Below, one piece after another: positions 1-8,438 of a stretch of DNA of 64,000 nt. The DNA is from Aquabacter sp040755535 (GTDB lineage: Bacteria > Pseudomonadota > Alphaproteobacteria > Rhizobiales > Xanthobacteraceae), in contig JBFMAV010000006.1 in the NCBI GenBank assembly GCA_040755535.1, forward strand, positions 38,232 to 102,231, given 5' to 3'. Each line of letters starts with the position of its first letter. Within the stretch, counting starts at the first letter, position 1. The notes under the pieces were generated by a model. It worked only from the letters and a program-made list of their open reading frames with translations, was not told where the DNA came from and did not search any database. The translations under genes were made by a program, and so were the position numbers.

Positions 1-480
1 CCAGCGCAGGTTCACCGCGAACACGATGATGAGGCCGAGCCCGAGGCAGAAGGTCGGCAGGGCCTGGCCGAGCACGCAGAAGGTCAGGGCGAGGCGATCG
101 ATCAAGGTGCCCCGGTACACGGCGGCGAGCACGCCGAGAGGCACAGCGATGATGAGCGAAATGGCGAGCGAGATGGCGCCGAGCGTCATGGTGACGGGCA
201 GGCGTTCGGAAATCAGGGACGCCACGCTGTCCCGGAAATAGAAGGACCGGCCGAAATCCAGGTGAAGCGCGCCCCACAGCCAGTCGAGATATTGGGCCGA
301 CAGCGGCCGGTCGAGGCCATATTGCTGGCGGATCTCAGCCACCTGGGCGGCCGAGGCTTCGGGGCCGGCAATGGCGGTGGCGAGATCGCCCGACAGATGC
401 AGGAGCGTGAAGGCGATCACCGAGACGGTGAAGGCCACCGACACGGCCACCACCAGGCGGCGCAAGGTGAAAGCGAGCAT
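1..480 (-). CDS. ABC transporter permease, DppB/NikB type (partial)
   Basis: This is the N-terminal 160 residues of an inner-membrane permease; the C-terminal half lies outside the window. The protein opens with MLAFTLRRLVVAVSVAFTV, then one long hydrophobic helix, then a periplasmic stretch containing QQYGLDRPLSAQYLDWL. The 'GLDRPL..QY..WL' pattern followed by 'DFGRSF' is characteristic of DppB/OppB/NikB-family permeases. A second hydrophobic segment, TMTLGAISLAISLIIAVPLG, follows at about residues 92-111. It lies 105 nt downstream of the family 5 binding-protein gene on the same strand, so the two probably form one import operon. The substrate (peptide, nickel, glutathione or sugar oligomer) cannot be told from this piece. 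Confidence 0.85.
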   Translation of the reverse strand, partial: MLAFTLRRLVVAVSVAFTVSVIAFTLLHLSGDLATAIAGPEASAAQVAEIRQQYGLDRPLSAQYLDWLWGALHLDFGRSFYFRDSVASLISERLPVTMTLGAISLAISLIIAVPLGVLAAVYRGTLIDRLALTFCVLGQALPTFCLGLGLIIVFAVNLRW

Positions 481-585
481 AAGGATATCCCCCGGAAGGA
501 TCCGAAAGAGCCGGGGCGCTGGCGTCCCGGACGTGTTCGCCGTGGGAGCGGAGCCGCCGTGGCGGCCCCGCGCGCCGCGCGGGGG

Positions 586-2118
586 CTATTTCCAGCTCGC
601 GTTGAAGAAGCGCGGAAGTTCGTCCGGCTGAGCCGTGAAGTTCAGGTCGCTCGTGAAGGCATAGTTGGAGGAATAGGAGAAGAGCGGCACCAGATAGGCC
701 TTCTCCGCGATCAGCTTCAGCGCCTCCTGATAGGCGGCCAGCCGGGCCTGTGTCTCAACCGTCGTATCGGCGGTCTTCAGCAGGGCGGTGAGGGCGGGAT
801 CGCGCGTCAGGTCGTCCTCGTCGCCCTTGAAGAAGGTACCGGTGAAGGCCGAGGCGTCCGCGACGGAGAAGGAGCCCCAGGTCTGGAAATAGATCGGAAC
901 CTTGCCGGCACGGGCCAACTCGCGCAGGGCGGGCGACTTCATGAAATTGAGCTTCGCCTTGATGCCGACGGCACCGAGATAGCCGATCACCGCCTCGGCA
1001 TATTCACGCTCGCGATAAGCATATAGATCGATGGAGAAGCCGTTGGGATAGCCGGCCTGCGCCAGCAGCGCCTTGGCCTTGGCCGGGTCATAATCATAGC
1101 GCGGCACGCCCGCATCGGTGCAGCCGAACTGATCGATGAAGCAGGCGGAGTTCATCACGCGGGCGCCGCCGCGCACCAGATTGTCGACCATGGCCTTGCG
1201 GTCGATGGAATAGGCGATGGCCTGGCGGACCCTCGGATCCTTCAACGGTTCCGCGCCCGGCGCGCGGCCTTGGGAATCCAGTTGCAGGAAGCCGACCCGC
1301 ATGGTCTCGGCGGCGAGGACGGTCAGGTTTGGCACCGCGCTGAGCTGCTTGGCCTGATCGGCCTGGACGCGCCAGATCCAATCCACCCCGCCCGTCATCA
1401 ATTCCGCCACCTGGGTCTCGGGGTCCGGGATCACCCGGAATTCGAGCTTGGCGATCTTGGGATCGCCGAGCGGGCTGCCTTTCCAATAGGTGGCGGACTT
1501 TTCCATCTTCACGCCCTTCCCGGGCGTCACGGCGGTCACTTTGTAGGGGCCGGAGCCCACGGGCGCCTTGGCGAACCCGTCGAGGCCCACTTTCTTGAAA
1601 TAGGCTTCCGGATAGATGACGACGGGGCCGGATAGATATTCGATCGCGGCGGGGAACGGCCCCACCAGATGGATGCGAACCTTGTCGTCGCCGATTTTCT
1701 CGGCGCTCTTGATCCAGTTCACATTCTGCTTGGTGACAACCTTCGAGTCGGGGGAAACCACATAGTTCAGCGTGAACGCCACATCGTCCGCCGTGAGCGG
1801 GTCGCCATTGTGGAAGGTCACGCCCTTGCGGATGGTCAGATCCAGCGTCTGCGGGTCCACCCAGGTCCAGTCCGTCGCAAGCTGCGGTTCGTATTTTCCG
1901 GTCGTTGGATTGTGGAAGATCAAATTGTCGAAGGCATGCCGCGCGACGATGATGCCCTCTCGCAGATTATTATGATAGGGGCTGATATTTTCCGGCTCTG
2001 AATCCGATGCGTAAACAAGGCTGTTATTCGCCTTGTCCGCATGCGCCATCGTCGATGCCGTGCATGATACAAATAGGGCTGTGAGAATACGTGAGACTCG
2101 GGACGTGAGGTGGCTCAT
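586..2118 (-). CDS. ABC transporter substrate-binding protein, family 5 (peptide/nickel type)
   Basis: This is a 510-residue periplasmic solute-binding protein of the SBP_bac_5 (DppA/OppA/NikA) family. It has a Sec-type signal peptide (a hydrophobic stretch at about residues 10-26 ending MAHADKA) and the family landmark 'LATDWTWVDPQTLDLTIRKG' near residues 80-100. This is followed by the usual 'F.NGDPLTADDVAF' segment. Length fits the family (500-540 aa). It is transcribed first in an operon with the truncated permease downstream, and divergently from the LysR gene at 2274. The LysR protein may regulate the importer. Substrate identity is not visible; family 5 proteins bind peptides, opines, nickel chelates or oligosaccharides. 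Confidence 0.9.
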   Translation of the reverse strand: MSHLTSRVSRILTALFVSCTASTMAHADKANNSLVYASDSEPENISPYHNNLREGIIVARHAFDNLIFHNPTTGKYEPQLATDWTWVDPQTLDLTIRKGVTFHNGDPLTADDVAFTLNYVVSPDSKVVTKQNVNWIKSAEKIGDDKVRIHLVGPFPAAIEYLSGPVVIYPEAYFKKVGLDGFAKAPVGSGPYKVTAVTPGKGVKMEKSATYWKGSPLGDPKIAKLEFRVIPDPETQVAELMTGGVDWIWRVQADQAKQLSAVPNLTVLAAETMRVGFLQLDSQGRAPGAEPLKDPRVRQAIAYSIDRKAMVDNLVRGGARVMNSACFIDQFGCTDAGVPRYDYDPAKAKALLAQAGYPNGFSIDLYAYREREYAEAVIGYLGAVGIKAKLNFMKSPALRELARAGKVPIYFQTWGSFSVADASAFTGTFFKGDEDDLTRDPALTALLKTADTTVETQARLAAYQEALKLIAEKAYLVPLFSYSSNYAFTSDLNFTAQPDELPRFFNASWK

Positions 2119-2273
2119 TGTATCTCTCTCTGGAATTTTTATTCATTTGAACCTCGGCTGCCCAGGTTCTGAGCATGATAGATTATTGAGCTTTTTATTT
2201 CTCGCAATTAGAATAATTAGCGGCATTCGTTGCCGAAACGGCAATTGGAAGAGCTGGATTGCGAGGATCTCCC

Positions 2274-3197
2274 GTGAACGATGCGGCCCTGCGCTATTTT
2301 CTGGAGGTGGTTCAGGTCGGGTCCATCGCCGAGGCGTCGGCGCGGCTGAATGTGGCTGCCTCCGCCATCAGCCGTCAGATCTCGAACCTGGAAGACGATC
2401 TGGGCACGCAGTTGTTTGAGCGCCGCGCGCGCCGGCTGGTGCTGAGCGCGGCGGGCGAACTTCTGGCCCAGCATGCGCGCCGCGTCCGGCTGGAGGAGGA
2501 GCAGGTCGTCGCCGAGATGCGCCGCCTGAAGGGCCTGGAGAGAGGCTCCGTGCGCGTCGGCTGCACGGAAGGGTTCGGGACCGATTTCGTGCCCCGCACC
2601 ATCGGCATGTTTCGCCGCTCCTATCCTGGCATCTCGTTCGAGATGCATGTCGCGGCGCCGCGGGCGGTGACGCGTATGGTCAGCGAGGGCGCGGTGGACG
2701 TCGGCCTCTCGTTCGGCTTCGTGCCGGATGGGGGCGTGAAAGTGGAACTGGGCGGCAGCGCCCCTCTCGTCGCGCTGATGGCGCCCGATCATCCGCTCGC
2801 GGACCGGGCCTTTGTCACCCTGGAGGATATCAAGGCCTATCCCGTTGGGTTGCCCGGCCAGGAAACCACGGCCCGTCAGTTGTTTGACGCGCTGTGCGGC
2901 GTGGAGGGCGTCGCGATCGAGCCGGTCATGACCACAAACTATATGGCCGGCCTGTGGAGCTTTGCCGAGGTTGGCGGCGCGATCATCATGACGGGGCGCA
3001 TCACGGCCGCCTCGCGGCTGTCGCGCTTCCGCATCCGCGCCCTGCCGCTGAAGACCCGCGCCAGCACGGAACGCCGCTATGAGATCCAGACCATGCAAGG
3101 ACGCGTCCTGCCTGACGCCGTGCGGATCTTCGTCGCGATCCTTGCCGATGAATTGCGCCGCCTCGATCCGCCGGAGCACCAGGACCCCGCCGCCTAG
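2274..3197 (+). CDS. LysR-family transcriptional regulator
   Basis: This is a LysR-type regulator of about 307 residues. The N-terminal winged HTH starts at the first residues ('LRYFLEVVQVGSIAEASARL' then 'AASAISRQI'), and the rest is the inducer-binding domain. I chose the GTG at 2274 because it has GAGGA 6 nt upstream and places the HTH at the usual distance from the N-terminus. An in-frame TTG at 2259, with GGAAGAG upstream, is the alternative and would add 5 residues. The gene is divergent from the binding-protein gene at 586-2118, and the 155-nt AT-rich spacer between them would be the expected regulatory site. Its TAG stop codon lies inside the palindromic element at 3194-3311. Confidence 0.9.
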   Translation: MNDAALRYFLEVVQVGSIAEASARLNVAASAISRQISNLEDDLGTQLFERRARRLVLSAAGELLAQHARRVRLEEEQVVAEMRRLKGLERGSVRVGCTEGFGTDFVPRTIGMFRRSYPGISFEMHVAAPRAVTRMVSEGAVDVGLSFGFVPDGGVKVELGGSAPLVALMAPDHPLADRAFVTLEDIKAYPVGLPGQETTARQLFDALCGVEGVAIEPVMTTNYMAGLWSFAEVGGAIIMTGRITAASRLSRFRIRALPLKTRASTERRYEIQTMQGRVLPDAVRIFVAILADELRRLDPPEHQDPAA

Positions 3198-3311
3198 AGC
3201 ATGCGCCGATCAGCCTGCACCGCAGGCTGATCGGATCACGCATTCTCTATCAATAGTTTCGAGACTGATTCACCGATCAGGTTGATTCAACCTGATCGGA
3301 TCAGGCTCTAG
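3194..3311. repeat. MITE-like palindromic intergenic element
   Basis: This 118-nt element is bounded by inverted 7-mers CTAGAGC (3194-3200) and GCTCTAG (3305-3311). Two internal hairpins sit inside it: GATCAGCCTGC/GCAGGCTGATC (3208-3218 and 3222-3232, 3-nt loop) and CGATCAGGTTGA/TCAACCTGATCG (3274-3285 and 3287-3298, 1-nt loop). The two ends are about 80% alike as inverted repeats over some 20 nt. The first 31 nt (3194-3224) recur identically at 48420-48450. It starts at the stop codon of the LysR gene and ends 125 nt before glpR. There is no coding capacity for a transposase. Confidence 0.7.
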
Positions 3312-3436
3312 ACCGAAGGGCTCCGACCGGAGCGCCCAGACATGGTGCGTCGGCCCAATATCTTGTGCGGCCTGCGGCGGGCCCCCTGGCGGGCCGGCCC
3401 TTGCAAACCGCGCGCCTGCCAGAGCATTGTGCCGGC

Positions 3437-4207
3437 ATGGACCTGAACGAGCGGCAGCACCAGATCATCAGCCTCGCGCGGGCGCGCGGGCGGGTGAGCG
3501 TCGAGGACCTCGCGGAGACATTCGACGTCACCCCCCAGACGGTGCGCAAGGATCTGAATGATCTGTGCGAGCAGGGCCTTCTCGCCCGCACCCATGGCGG
3601 GGCGGTGGTGACCTCCAGCGTGGAGAATGTCGCTTATGCGGCCCGTCGCCTGATCGCGGACGAGGAGAAGCGCGCCATCGGCCGCGCCGCCGCCGCGCTC
3701 ATTCCCAACAATTGCTCGCTCTTCATCAATATCGGGACCACCACCGAGGAAGTAGCGAAGGCACTGGCGGACCACAAGGATCTGCTGGTCATCACCAATA
3801 ACCTGCACGTTGCCATGCTGCTCTATCCCAACCCTGCGATGAAGGTGATCGTCGCGGGCGGGGAGGTGCGCCATGCCGACGGCGCGGTGACCGGCGCGTC
3901 GGCCATCGACCTGATCCGGCAGTTCAACGTGGATCAGGCCATCATCGGCGCCTCCGCCATTGATGAAAGTGGCGCGCTGCTGGATTTCGACTATCAGGAA
4001 GTGCGCGTCAGCCAGGCCATCATCGAGAATGCCCGGCGCGTCATCCTCGTGTGCGACCATCTCAAATGCGGCCGGGCCGCGCCTGTGCGGATCGCGGATA
4101 TCCGCCAGGTGGACGTGTTCGTCACCGACCGCATGGTCTCCCCCGGCCTCGCGCGCGTCTGCGCGGAGGCGGGGGTGGAGATCATCGAGACCAAGGCGTC
4201 GCGATGA
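3437..4207 (+). CDS. glpR: DeoR-family regulator, glycerol-3-phosphate regulon repressor GlpR
   Basis: This is a 256-residue DeoR-family repressor. An N-terminal HTH ('RVSVEDLAETFDVTPQTVRK', about residues 18-37, followed by the DeoR signature region) precedes a C-terminal sugar-phosphate-binding DeoRC domain with 'NIGTTTEEVAKAL' and 'GASAIDESGALLDFD'. The start is the ATG opening MDLNERQHQI, which gives the standard GlpR length; an in-frame GTG at 3365 would add a proline/arginine-rich tail that looks non-coding. Known GlpR proteins repress glycerol genes until glycerol-3-phosphate binds. It sits convergent with glpF and next to glpK and glpD, which makes the assignment strong. Confidence 0.9.
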   Translation: MDLNERQHQIISLARARGRVSVEDLAETFDVTPQTVRKDLNDLCEQGLLARTHGGAVVTSSVENVAYAARRLIADEEKRAIGRAAAALIPNNCSLFINIGTTTEEVAKALADHKDLLVITNNLHVAMLLYPNPAMKVIVAGGEVRHADGAVTGASAIDLIRQFNVDQAIIGASAIDESGALLDFDYQEVRVSQAIIENARRVILVCDHLKCGRAAPVRIADIRQVDVFVTDRMVSPGLARVCAEAGVEIIETKASR

Positions 4208-4225
4208 TCCCTTTGGCTGCGCGCA

Positions 4226-4951
4226 TCAGATGAAGGCGGTGACGCAGAACGCCGCGATCACCGCGCCCACCAGCGGCCCGACCACCGGAATCCAGGCATA
4301 GGCGAAGTCCGACCCACCCTTGCCGGCGATGGGCAGGATCGCATGGGCGAGGCGCGGCCCGAGATCGCGCGCCGGGTTGATGGCGTAGCCCGTGGTCCCG
4401 CCAAGCGACAGGCCGATGCCGAACACCAGCATGGCCACCATGAACGGGCCGAGGGTGGGCGGAATGCCGGCGCCCGCAACCGCCCCCGAGAAGATCGCCG
4501 CCACGCCGAACACCAGAACGACCGTGCCGATGATCTCGCTGACGAGATTGGCCGGCACGTTGCGGATGGCCGGGCCGGTGCAGAAGACGGCGAGCTTCAA
4601 GCCCTTGTCCTCGGTCTTGGCCCAATGGGGCAGATAATGCAGCCACACGATCACCGCGCCGAGAAAGGCGCCGATGAATTGCGCCGGAACATAGACCGCG
4701 ATCTTGGAATAGTCGCCGGTCGCGACCGCCGCCGCCAGGGTCACTGCGGGGTTGATGTGCGCGTCGGCACTGCCCGTCGCGATGGCGGTCATCACGCCCA
4801 TGAGCACGGCGAAGGCCCAGCCCGCCGTGATGACGATCCAGCCCGAATTCTGGGCCTTGGACTGGTTGAGCAGGACACCGGCCACGACGCCGTCACCGAG
4901 CACGATGAGAACGAGGGTGCCGAGCAGTTCGCCCATGAATGGCGTGTGCAT
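4226..4951 (-). CDS. glpF: Glycerol uptake facilitator (aquaglyceroporin)
   Basis: This is a 241-residue MIP-family channel with six predicted transmembrane helices and both pore motifs, NPA at residues 67-69 and NPARD at 192-196. The aspartate after the second NPAR is the GlpF-type signature that distinguishes glycerol facilitators from water-specific aquaporins. It passively admits glycerol across the inner membrane for GlpK to trap. The start is supported by GGGGAGGA 8 nt upstream. It follows glpK and glpD on the same strand (119 nt after the glpK stop, with a hairpin between) and converges on glpR, whose stop is only 18 nt away. Confidence 0.93.
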   Translation of the reverse strand: MHTPFMGELLGTLVLIVLGDGVVAGVLLNQSKAQNSGWIVITAGWAFAVLMGVMTAIATGSADAHINPAVTLAAAVATGDYSKIAVYVPAQFIGAFLGAVIVWLHYLPHWAKTEDKGLKLAVFCTGPAIRNVPANLVSEIIGTVVLVFGVAAIFSGAVAGAGIPPTLGPFMVAMLVFGIGLSLGGTTGYAINPARDLGPRLAHAILPIAGKGGSDFAYAWIPVVGPLVGAVIAAFCVTAFI

Positions 4952-5029
4952 GAGAAATCCTCCCCTGCGGGGCTAATGGACAGTTTTGGCGGCGCGCCCG
5001 AGCGCGCGTCAGCTTTTTGTGAGGCTCAA

Positions 5030-5052
5030 GCGACCGGCGAAGCGCCGGTCGC
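5030..5052. repeat. Perfect 10-bp stem-loop between glpK and glpF
   Basis: The arms are GCGACCGGCG (5030-5039) and CGCCGGTCGC (5043-5052) with a 3-nt loop. The stem-loop sits 18 nt past the glpK stop on the minus strand and has no U-tract after it, so it is not a standard terminator. It could be a REP-type element, or could stabilise or attenuate the upstream glpD-glpK message relative to glpF. Confidence 0.5.
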
Positions 5053-5069
5053 CGGCCGTGCGATCGCGC

Positions 5070-6566
5070 TCAGCGCGCCCAGTCGAAGGAGCGCTGGACG
5101 GCCTTGTTCCAGGCGCCGTAGAGGTGATCGCGCTCCGCCCTGTCCATCTGCGGGTGCCAGCGCTTGTCCACGCCCCAATTGTCCACGATGTCCGACGTGG
5201 AGCGCCAATAGCCGACCGCAAGGCCCGCCGCATAAGCCGCGCCGAGGGCGGTGGTCTCGATCACTTTGGGGCGCACCACCGGCACGTCCAGAATGTCGGC
5301 CTGGAACTGCATGAGCAGTTCGTTGACCACCATGCCGCCATCGGTCCGCAACTCGCGGATCGTGACCTTGGAATCCTTCACCATGGCGTCCAGCACTTCG
5401 CGGGTCTGGTAGGCGGTCGCCTCCAGCGCGGCGCGGGCGATATGGCCCTTGTTGGCGAAGCGGGTGAGCCCGCAGATCACGCCGCGCGCATGCTCCTGCC
5501 AATGGGGGGCATAGAGGCCGGAAAAGGCCGGCACGAAATAGACATCGCCATTGTCCGCCACCTTGCGGGCGAGCGTCTCGATGTCGCCGGAGGTCTCGAT
5601 GATGCCGAGATTGTCCCGCAGCCATTGCACCAGCGCGCCGGTGATGGCGATGGAGCCTTCCAGCGCATAGACGGGCTTTGCGTCCCCGAGCTTGTAGCCG
5701 ACCGTGGTGACGAGGCCGAACGTGGAATGGAACGGCTTCTCACCGGTATTCATCAGCATGAAATTGCCGGTGCCGTAGGTGTTCTTCGCTTCGCCCGGCT
5801 GGAGGCAGGCCTGGCCGAACAGGGCGGCCTGCTGGTCGCCGAGGATGCCGGAGAGCGTCACGCCCTCAAGCGGGGCCACCGCGTTGCCATAGGCCTCCGA
5901 GGAGGAGACGATCTTGGGCAGGCAGGCGCGCGGCACTTCGAACAGCTTGAGGATGCCTTCGTCCCAGTCCAGCGTCTCCAGATCCATCATCTGGGTGCGC
6001 GAGGCATTGGTGACGTCGGTGATGTGGATGCCGCCATTCACGCCGCCGGTGAGGTTCCAGAGCAGCCAGGTGTCGATATTGCCGAACAGGGCGTCGCCGG
6101 CCTCCGCCTTCTCGCGCGCGCCGGGCACGTTGGCGAGAATCCAGTGCAGCTTGAGGCCGGAGAAATAGGTGGCGAGCGGCAGGCCGGTCTTGGCGCGCAG
6201 GCGATCCTGCCCGCCCTCGGCGGCATAGCGCCCCACAAGCTGGTCGGTGCGCGTGTCCTGCCAGACGATGGCATTGTAGAGCGGTTCGCCGGTGCGCTTG
6301 TCCCACAAGAGCGCGGTCTCGCGCTGGTTGGTCACGCCGACGGCGGCAAGGTCGGCCGGGCTGAGGCCCTTCTTGTCCAGGGCCAGGGAGATGACCGAGC
6401 GGGTATTGGCCCAGATCTCCTTGGCATCATGCTCGACCCAGCCGGCGCGCGGATAGATCTGCTCGTGCTCCTTTTGCGCGACGCTGACGATCTGGCCCTT
6501 TCGGTCGAAAAGGATGAAGCGCGAACTGGTGGTGCCCTGGTCGATCGCACCCACATATTTCGTCAT
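5070..6566 (-). CDS. glpK: Glycerol kinase
   Basis: This is a 498-residue FGGY-family kinase, the usual GlpK length. It catalyses ATP-dependent phosphorylation of glycerol to sn-glycerol-3-phosphate in the cytoplasm. The N-terminus MTKYVGAIDQGTTSSRFILF carries the family phosphate-binding motif DQGTTSSR. Further landmarks are 'HDAKEIWANT', 'WQDTRTD' (substrate region), 'GILGDQQAALFGQ' and 'YGTGNFMLMNTG'. The start is fixed by AGGGAGGA just upstream of the ATG at 6566; the frame stays open further upstream but that is the shadow of glpD. It lies 47 nt after the glpD stop in a minus-strand glpD-glpK-glpF set. Confidence 0.96.
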   Translation of the reverse strand: MTKYVGAIDQGTTSSRFILFDRKGQIVSVAQKEHEQIYPRAGWVEHDAKEIWANTRSVISLALDKKGLSPADLAAVGVTNQRETALLWDKRTGEPLYNAIVWQDTRTDQLVGRYAAEGGQDRLRAKTGLPLATYFSGLKLHWILANVPGAREKAEAGDALFGNIDTWLLWNLTGGVNGGIHITDVTNASRTQMMDLETLDWDEGILKLFEVPRACLPKIVSSSEAYGNAVAPLEGVTLSGILGDQQAALFGQACLQPGEAKNTYGTGNFMLMNTGEKPFHSTFGLVTTVGYKLGDAKPVYALEGSIAITGALVQWLRDNLGIIETSGDIETLARKVADNGDVYFVPAFSGLYAPHWQEHARGVICGLTRFANKGHIARAALEATAYQTREVLDAMVKDSKVTIRELRTDGGMVVNELLMQFQADILDVPVVRPKVIETTALGAAYAAGLAVGYWRSTSDIVDNWGVDKRWHPQMDRAERDHLYGAWNKAVQRSFDWAR

Positions 6567-6613
6567 GGATAATCCTCCCTTTCGGTTCTTCTTTTGAAAA
6601 CGCGTGCGAAAAA

Positions 6614-8119
6614 TCAGCCGGCCAGAAAGGCGTCGATGGCGCCGGCCGCCGCCGGGGGGACCTTCAGGCCGAGCTTGCTGCGCCGCCACAGCACATCGGC
6701 GCCGGTGCGCGCCCATTCCTCGGTTTTCAGATAGGTGAGCTCGGCTTCGGTGAGGCCGGCGCCGAAATCCCGCCCGAGGTCCGCTTCGCTGCGCGCGGCA
6801 TCGAGGAAGCGCGGCGCGCGGGTGCCATAAGCGTGCGCGAGGCGCAGCGCCCGCTCCCGCCCCAGGAAGGGCTTGGCCTTCAAAAGTTCGTCGGCATAGC
6901 GCTCGACATCGCCGTCCGGCAGATCGCCGCCCGGCAGGACAGAGGCGGCGGTCCATGGTGCCTTGAGGCCCGGCAGGAAGGGCGCGAGATCGGCCATCAC
7001 ATGCTCGGCGAGCTTGCGATAGGTGGTCAGCTTCCCGCCGAACACCGAGAGCAGGGGCGCGCCGGACCCGTTCGCGGTGTCAATGTCGAACACATAGTCG
7101 CGGGTGACGGCGGAGGCGTTGATGGAGCCGTCGTCGAACAGCGGCCGCACGCCGGAATAGGTCCAGACGATGTCCGCGCGGGTGATCTCGCGGCGGAACC
7201 AATGGTTCATGGAGGCGATGAGATAGTCGGTCTCCTCGCCGGAGATTTCCACGTCATGGGGCGCGCCCTCGTAGGGCACGTCCGTCGTGCCCACCAGGGT
7301 CAGGTTGTCCTGGTAGGGAATGGCGAAGACGATGCGCCTGTCAGGGTTCTGCAGGATATAGGCCTGGTCGCCCTCATAGAGGCGGGGCACCACGATGTGG
7401 CTGCCCTTGACCAGCCGCACGCCCTTGGACGTGTTGAGCCCGAGGCGATGATTGAGCACATCGGCCACCCAGGGGCCGGCGGCATTGACCAGGATGCGTG
7501 CGGAGACGTCGTTGCGCGACCCGTCCGGTCCCTGAAGCGTGGCCTTCCAGAGCCCACCCTCGCGCCGCGCGCTCTCCAGCTTGGTGCCGACGCGGATCTC
7601 GGCCCCGCGCTCGCGCGCATCCAGCGCGTTCAGCACCACGAGGCGGGAATCGTCCACCGCGCAATCGGAATAGGCAAAGCCCACGCGCGTCAGCGGCTTC
7701 AGCGGCGCGCCACGCGGGTCCTTCGTCAGATCGAGCCGGACGCTGCCTTCCAGGCGCTTGCGGCTCGCGAGATGGTCGTAGAGGAAGAGGCCCATCCGCA
7801 CCATCCATGCCGGTCGCACGGACACGTCGTGGGGCAGCACGAAGCGCAGCGGGCGGATGATGTGCGGTGCGGCGGCCAGCAGGCGCTCGCGCTCCATGAG
7901 CGCCTCGCGCACCAGGCGAAACTCGTAATATTCCAGATAGCGGAGCCCGCCATGGATCAGCTTGGTGGACCAGGAGGAGGTGTGGGCTGCCAGATCGTCC
8001 TGCTCCACCAGCAGGACCGACAGGCCGCGCCCGGCCGCATCGCGCGCGATGCCCGCGCCGTTGATGCCGCCGCCAGCCACGAGAAGATCGTATGGGCGAT
8101 CCTGCGGAGAGTGTTGCAC
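6614..8119 (-). CDS. glpD: Aerobic glycerol-3-phosphate dehydrogenase
   Basis: This is a FAD-dependent membrane-associated dehydrogenase that oxidises sn-glycerol-3-phosphate to dihydroxyacetone phosphate and passes electrons to quinone. The dinucleotide-binding motif LLVAGGGINGAGIARDAAG is at the N-terminus. 'TSSWSTKLIHGGLRYLEYYE' follows near residues 45-65, and 'TTYRKLAEHVM' lies in the C-terminal half. Starting at the GTG at 8119 gives 501 residues, the same length as E. coli GlpD, with the Rossmann motif at the expected distance. A GTG at 8152 would add 11 residues. It is first in the glpD-glpK-glpF run and has a 319-nt upstream region with GlpR-like repeats. Confidence 0.93.
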   Translation of the reverse strand: MQHSPQDRPYDLLVAGGGINGAGIARDAAGRGLSVLLVEQDDLAAHTSSWSTKLIHGGLRYLEYYEFRLVREALMERERLLAAAPHIIRPLRFVLPHDVSVRPAWMVRMGLFLYDHLASRKRLEGSVRLDLTKDPRGAPLKPLTRVGFAYSDCAVDDSRLVVLNALDARERGAEIRVGTKLESARREGGLWKATLQGPDGSRNDVSARILVNAAGPWVADVLNHRLGLNTSKGVRLVKGSHIVVPRLYEGDQAYILQNPDRRIVFAIPYQDNLTLVGTTDVPYEGAPHDVEISGEETDYLIASMNHWFRREITRADIVWTYSGVRPLFDDGSINASAVTRDYVFDIDTANGSGAPLLSVFGGKLTTYRKLAEHVMADLAPFLPGLKAPWTAASVLPGGDLPDGDVERYADELLKAKPFLGRERALRLAHAYGTRAPRFLDAARSEADLGRDFGAGLTEAELTYLKTEEWARTGADVLWRRSKLGLKVPPAAAGAIDAFLAG

Positions 8120-8438
8120 GTCTCGTCCCTTTCGCGCCGGCGGGGCTTCCACGCCTTCAGCAGGGAGGGCCGCCGATCATTGGCACCATGAAAACATATT
8201 TCATATAAGTTTCATAGTGTGCCTAAAACGAAAATTTTCCGCGCAAATTCTGAAAATTACGAAGTGAAGTGAAAGCTGGGCAAGACGTCACGCAATCGCA
8301 CCTGAGCTTCAACGGCGCCGGCCACGCACCGTTCAATCGCCAATGTCACAAGAGGGTGACTGTCGGCGGGTGTTCGCGGCACGGAACGCCGCGCGAGGAT
8401 GTGGCTGTGAGTGCGCGCCGGCCTCGCCGGAAAGCGCG
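8120..8438. promoter_or_regulatory. glpD upstream region with direct repeats and an AT-rich palindrome
   Basis: This 319-nt non-coding stretch is strongly AT-rich between about 8188 and 8270, unlike its neighbours. It holds two TTTCATA direct repeats (8200-8206 and 8210-8216, one helical turn apart) and the palindrome GAAAATTTTC (8230-8239). DeoR-type GlpR proteins bind repeated TTTCG/TTTCAT-like half sites, so this is the likely glpD-glpK-glpF promoter and operator. No reading frame in it looks coding. Confidence 0.5.
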
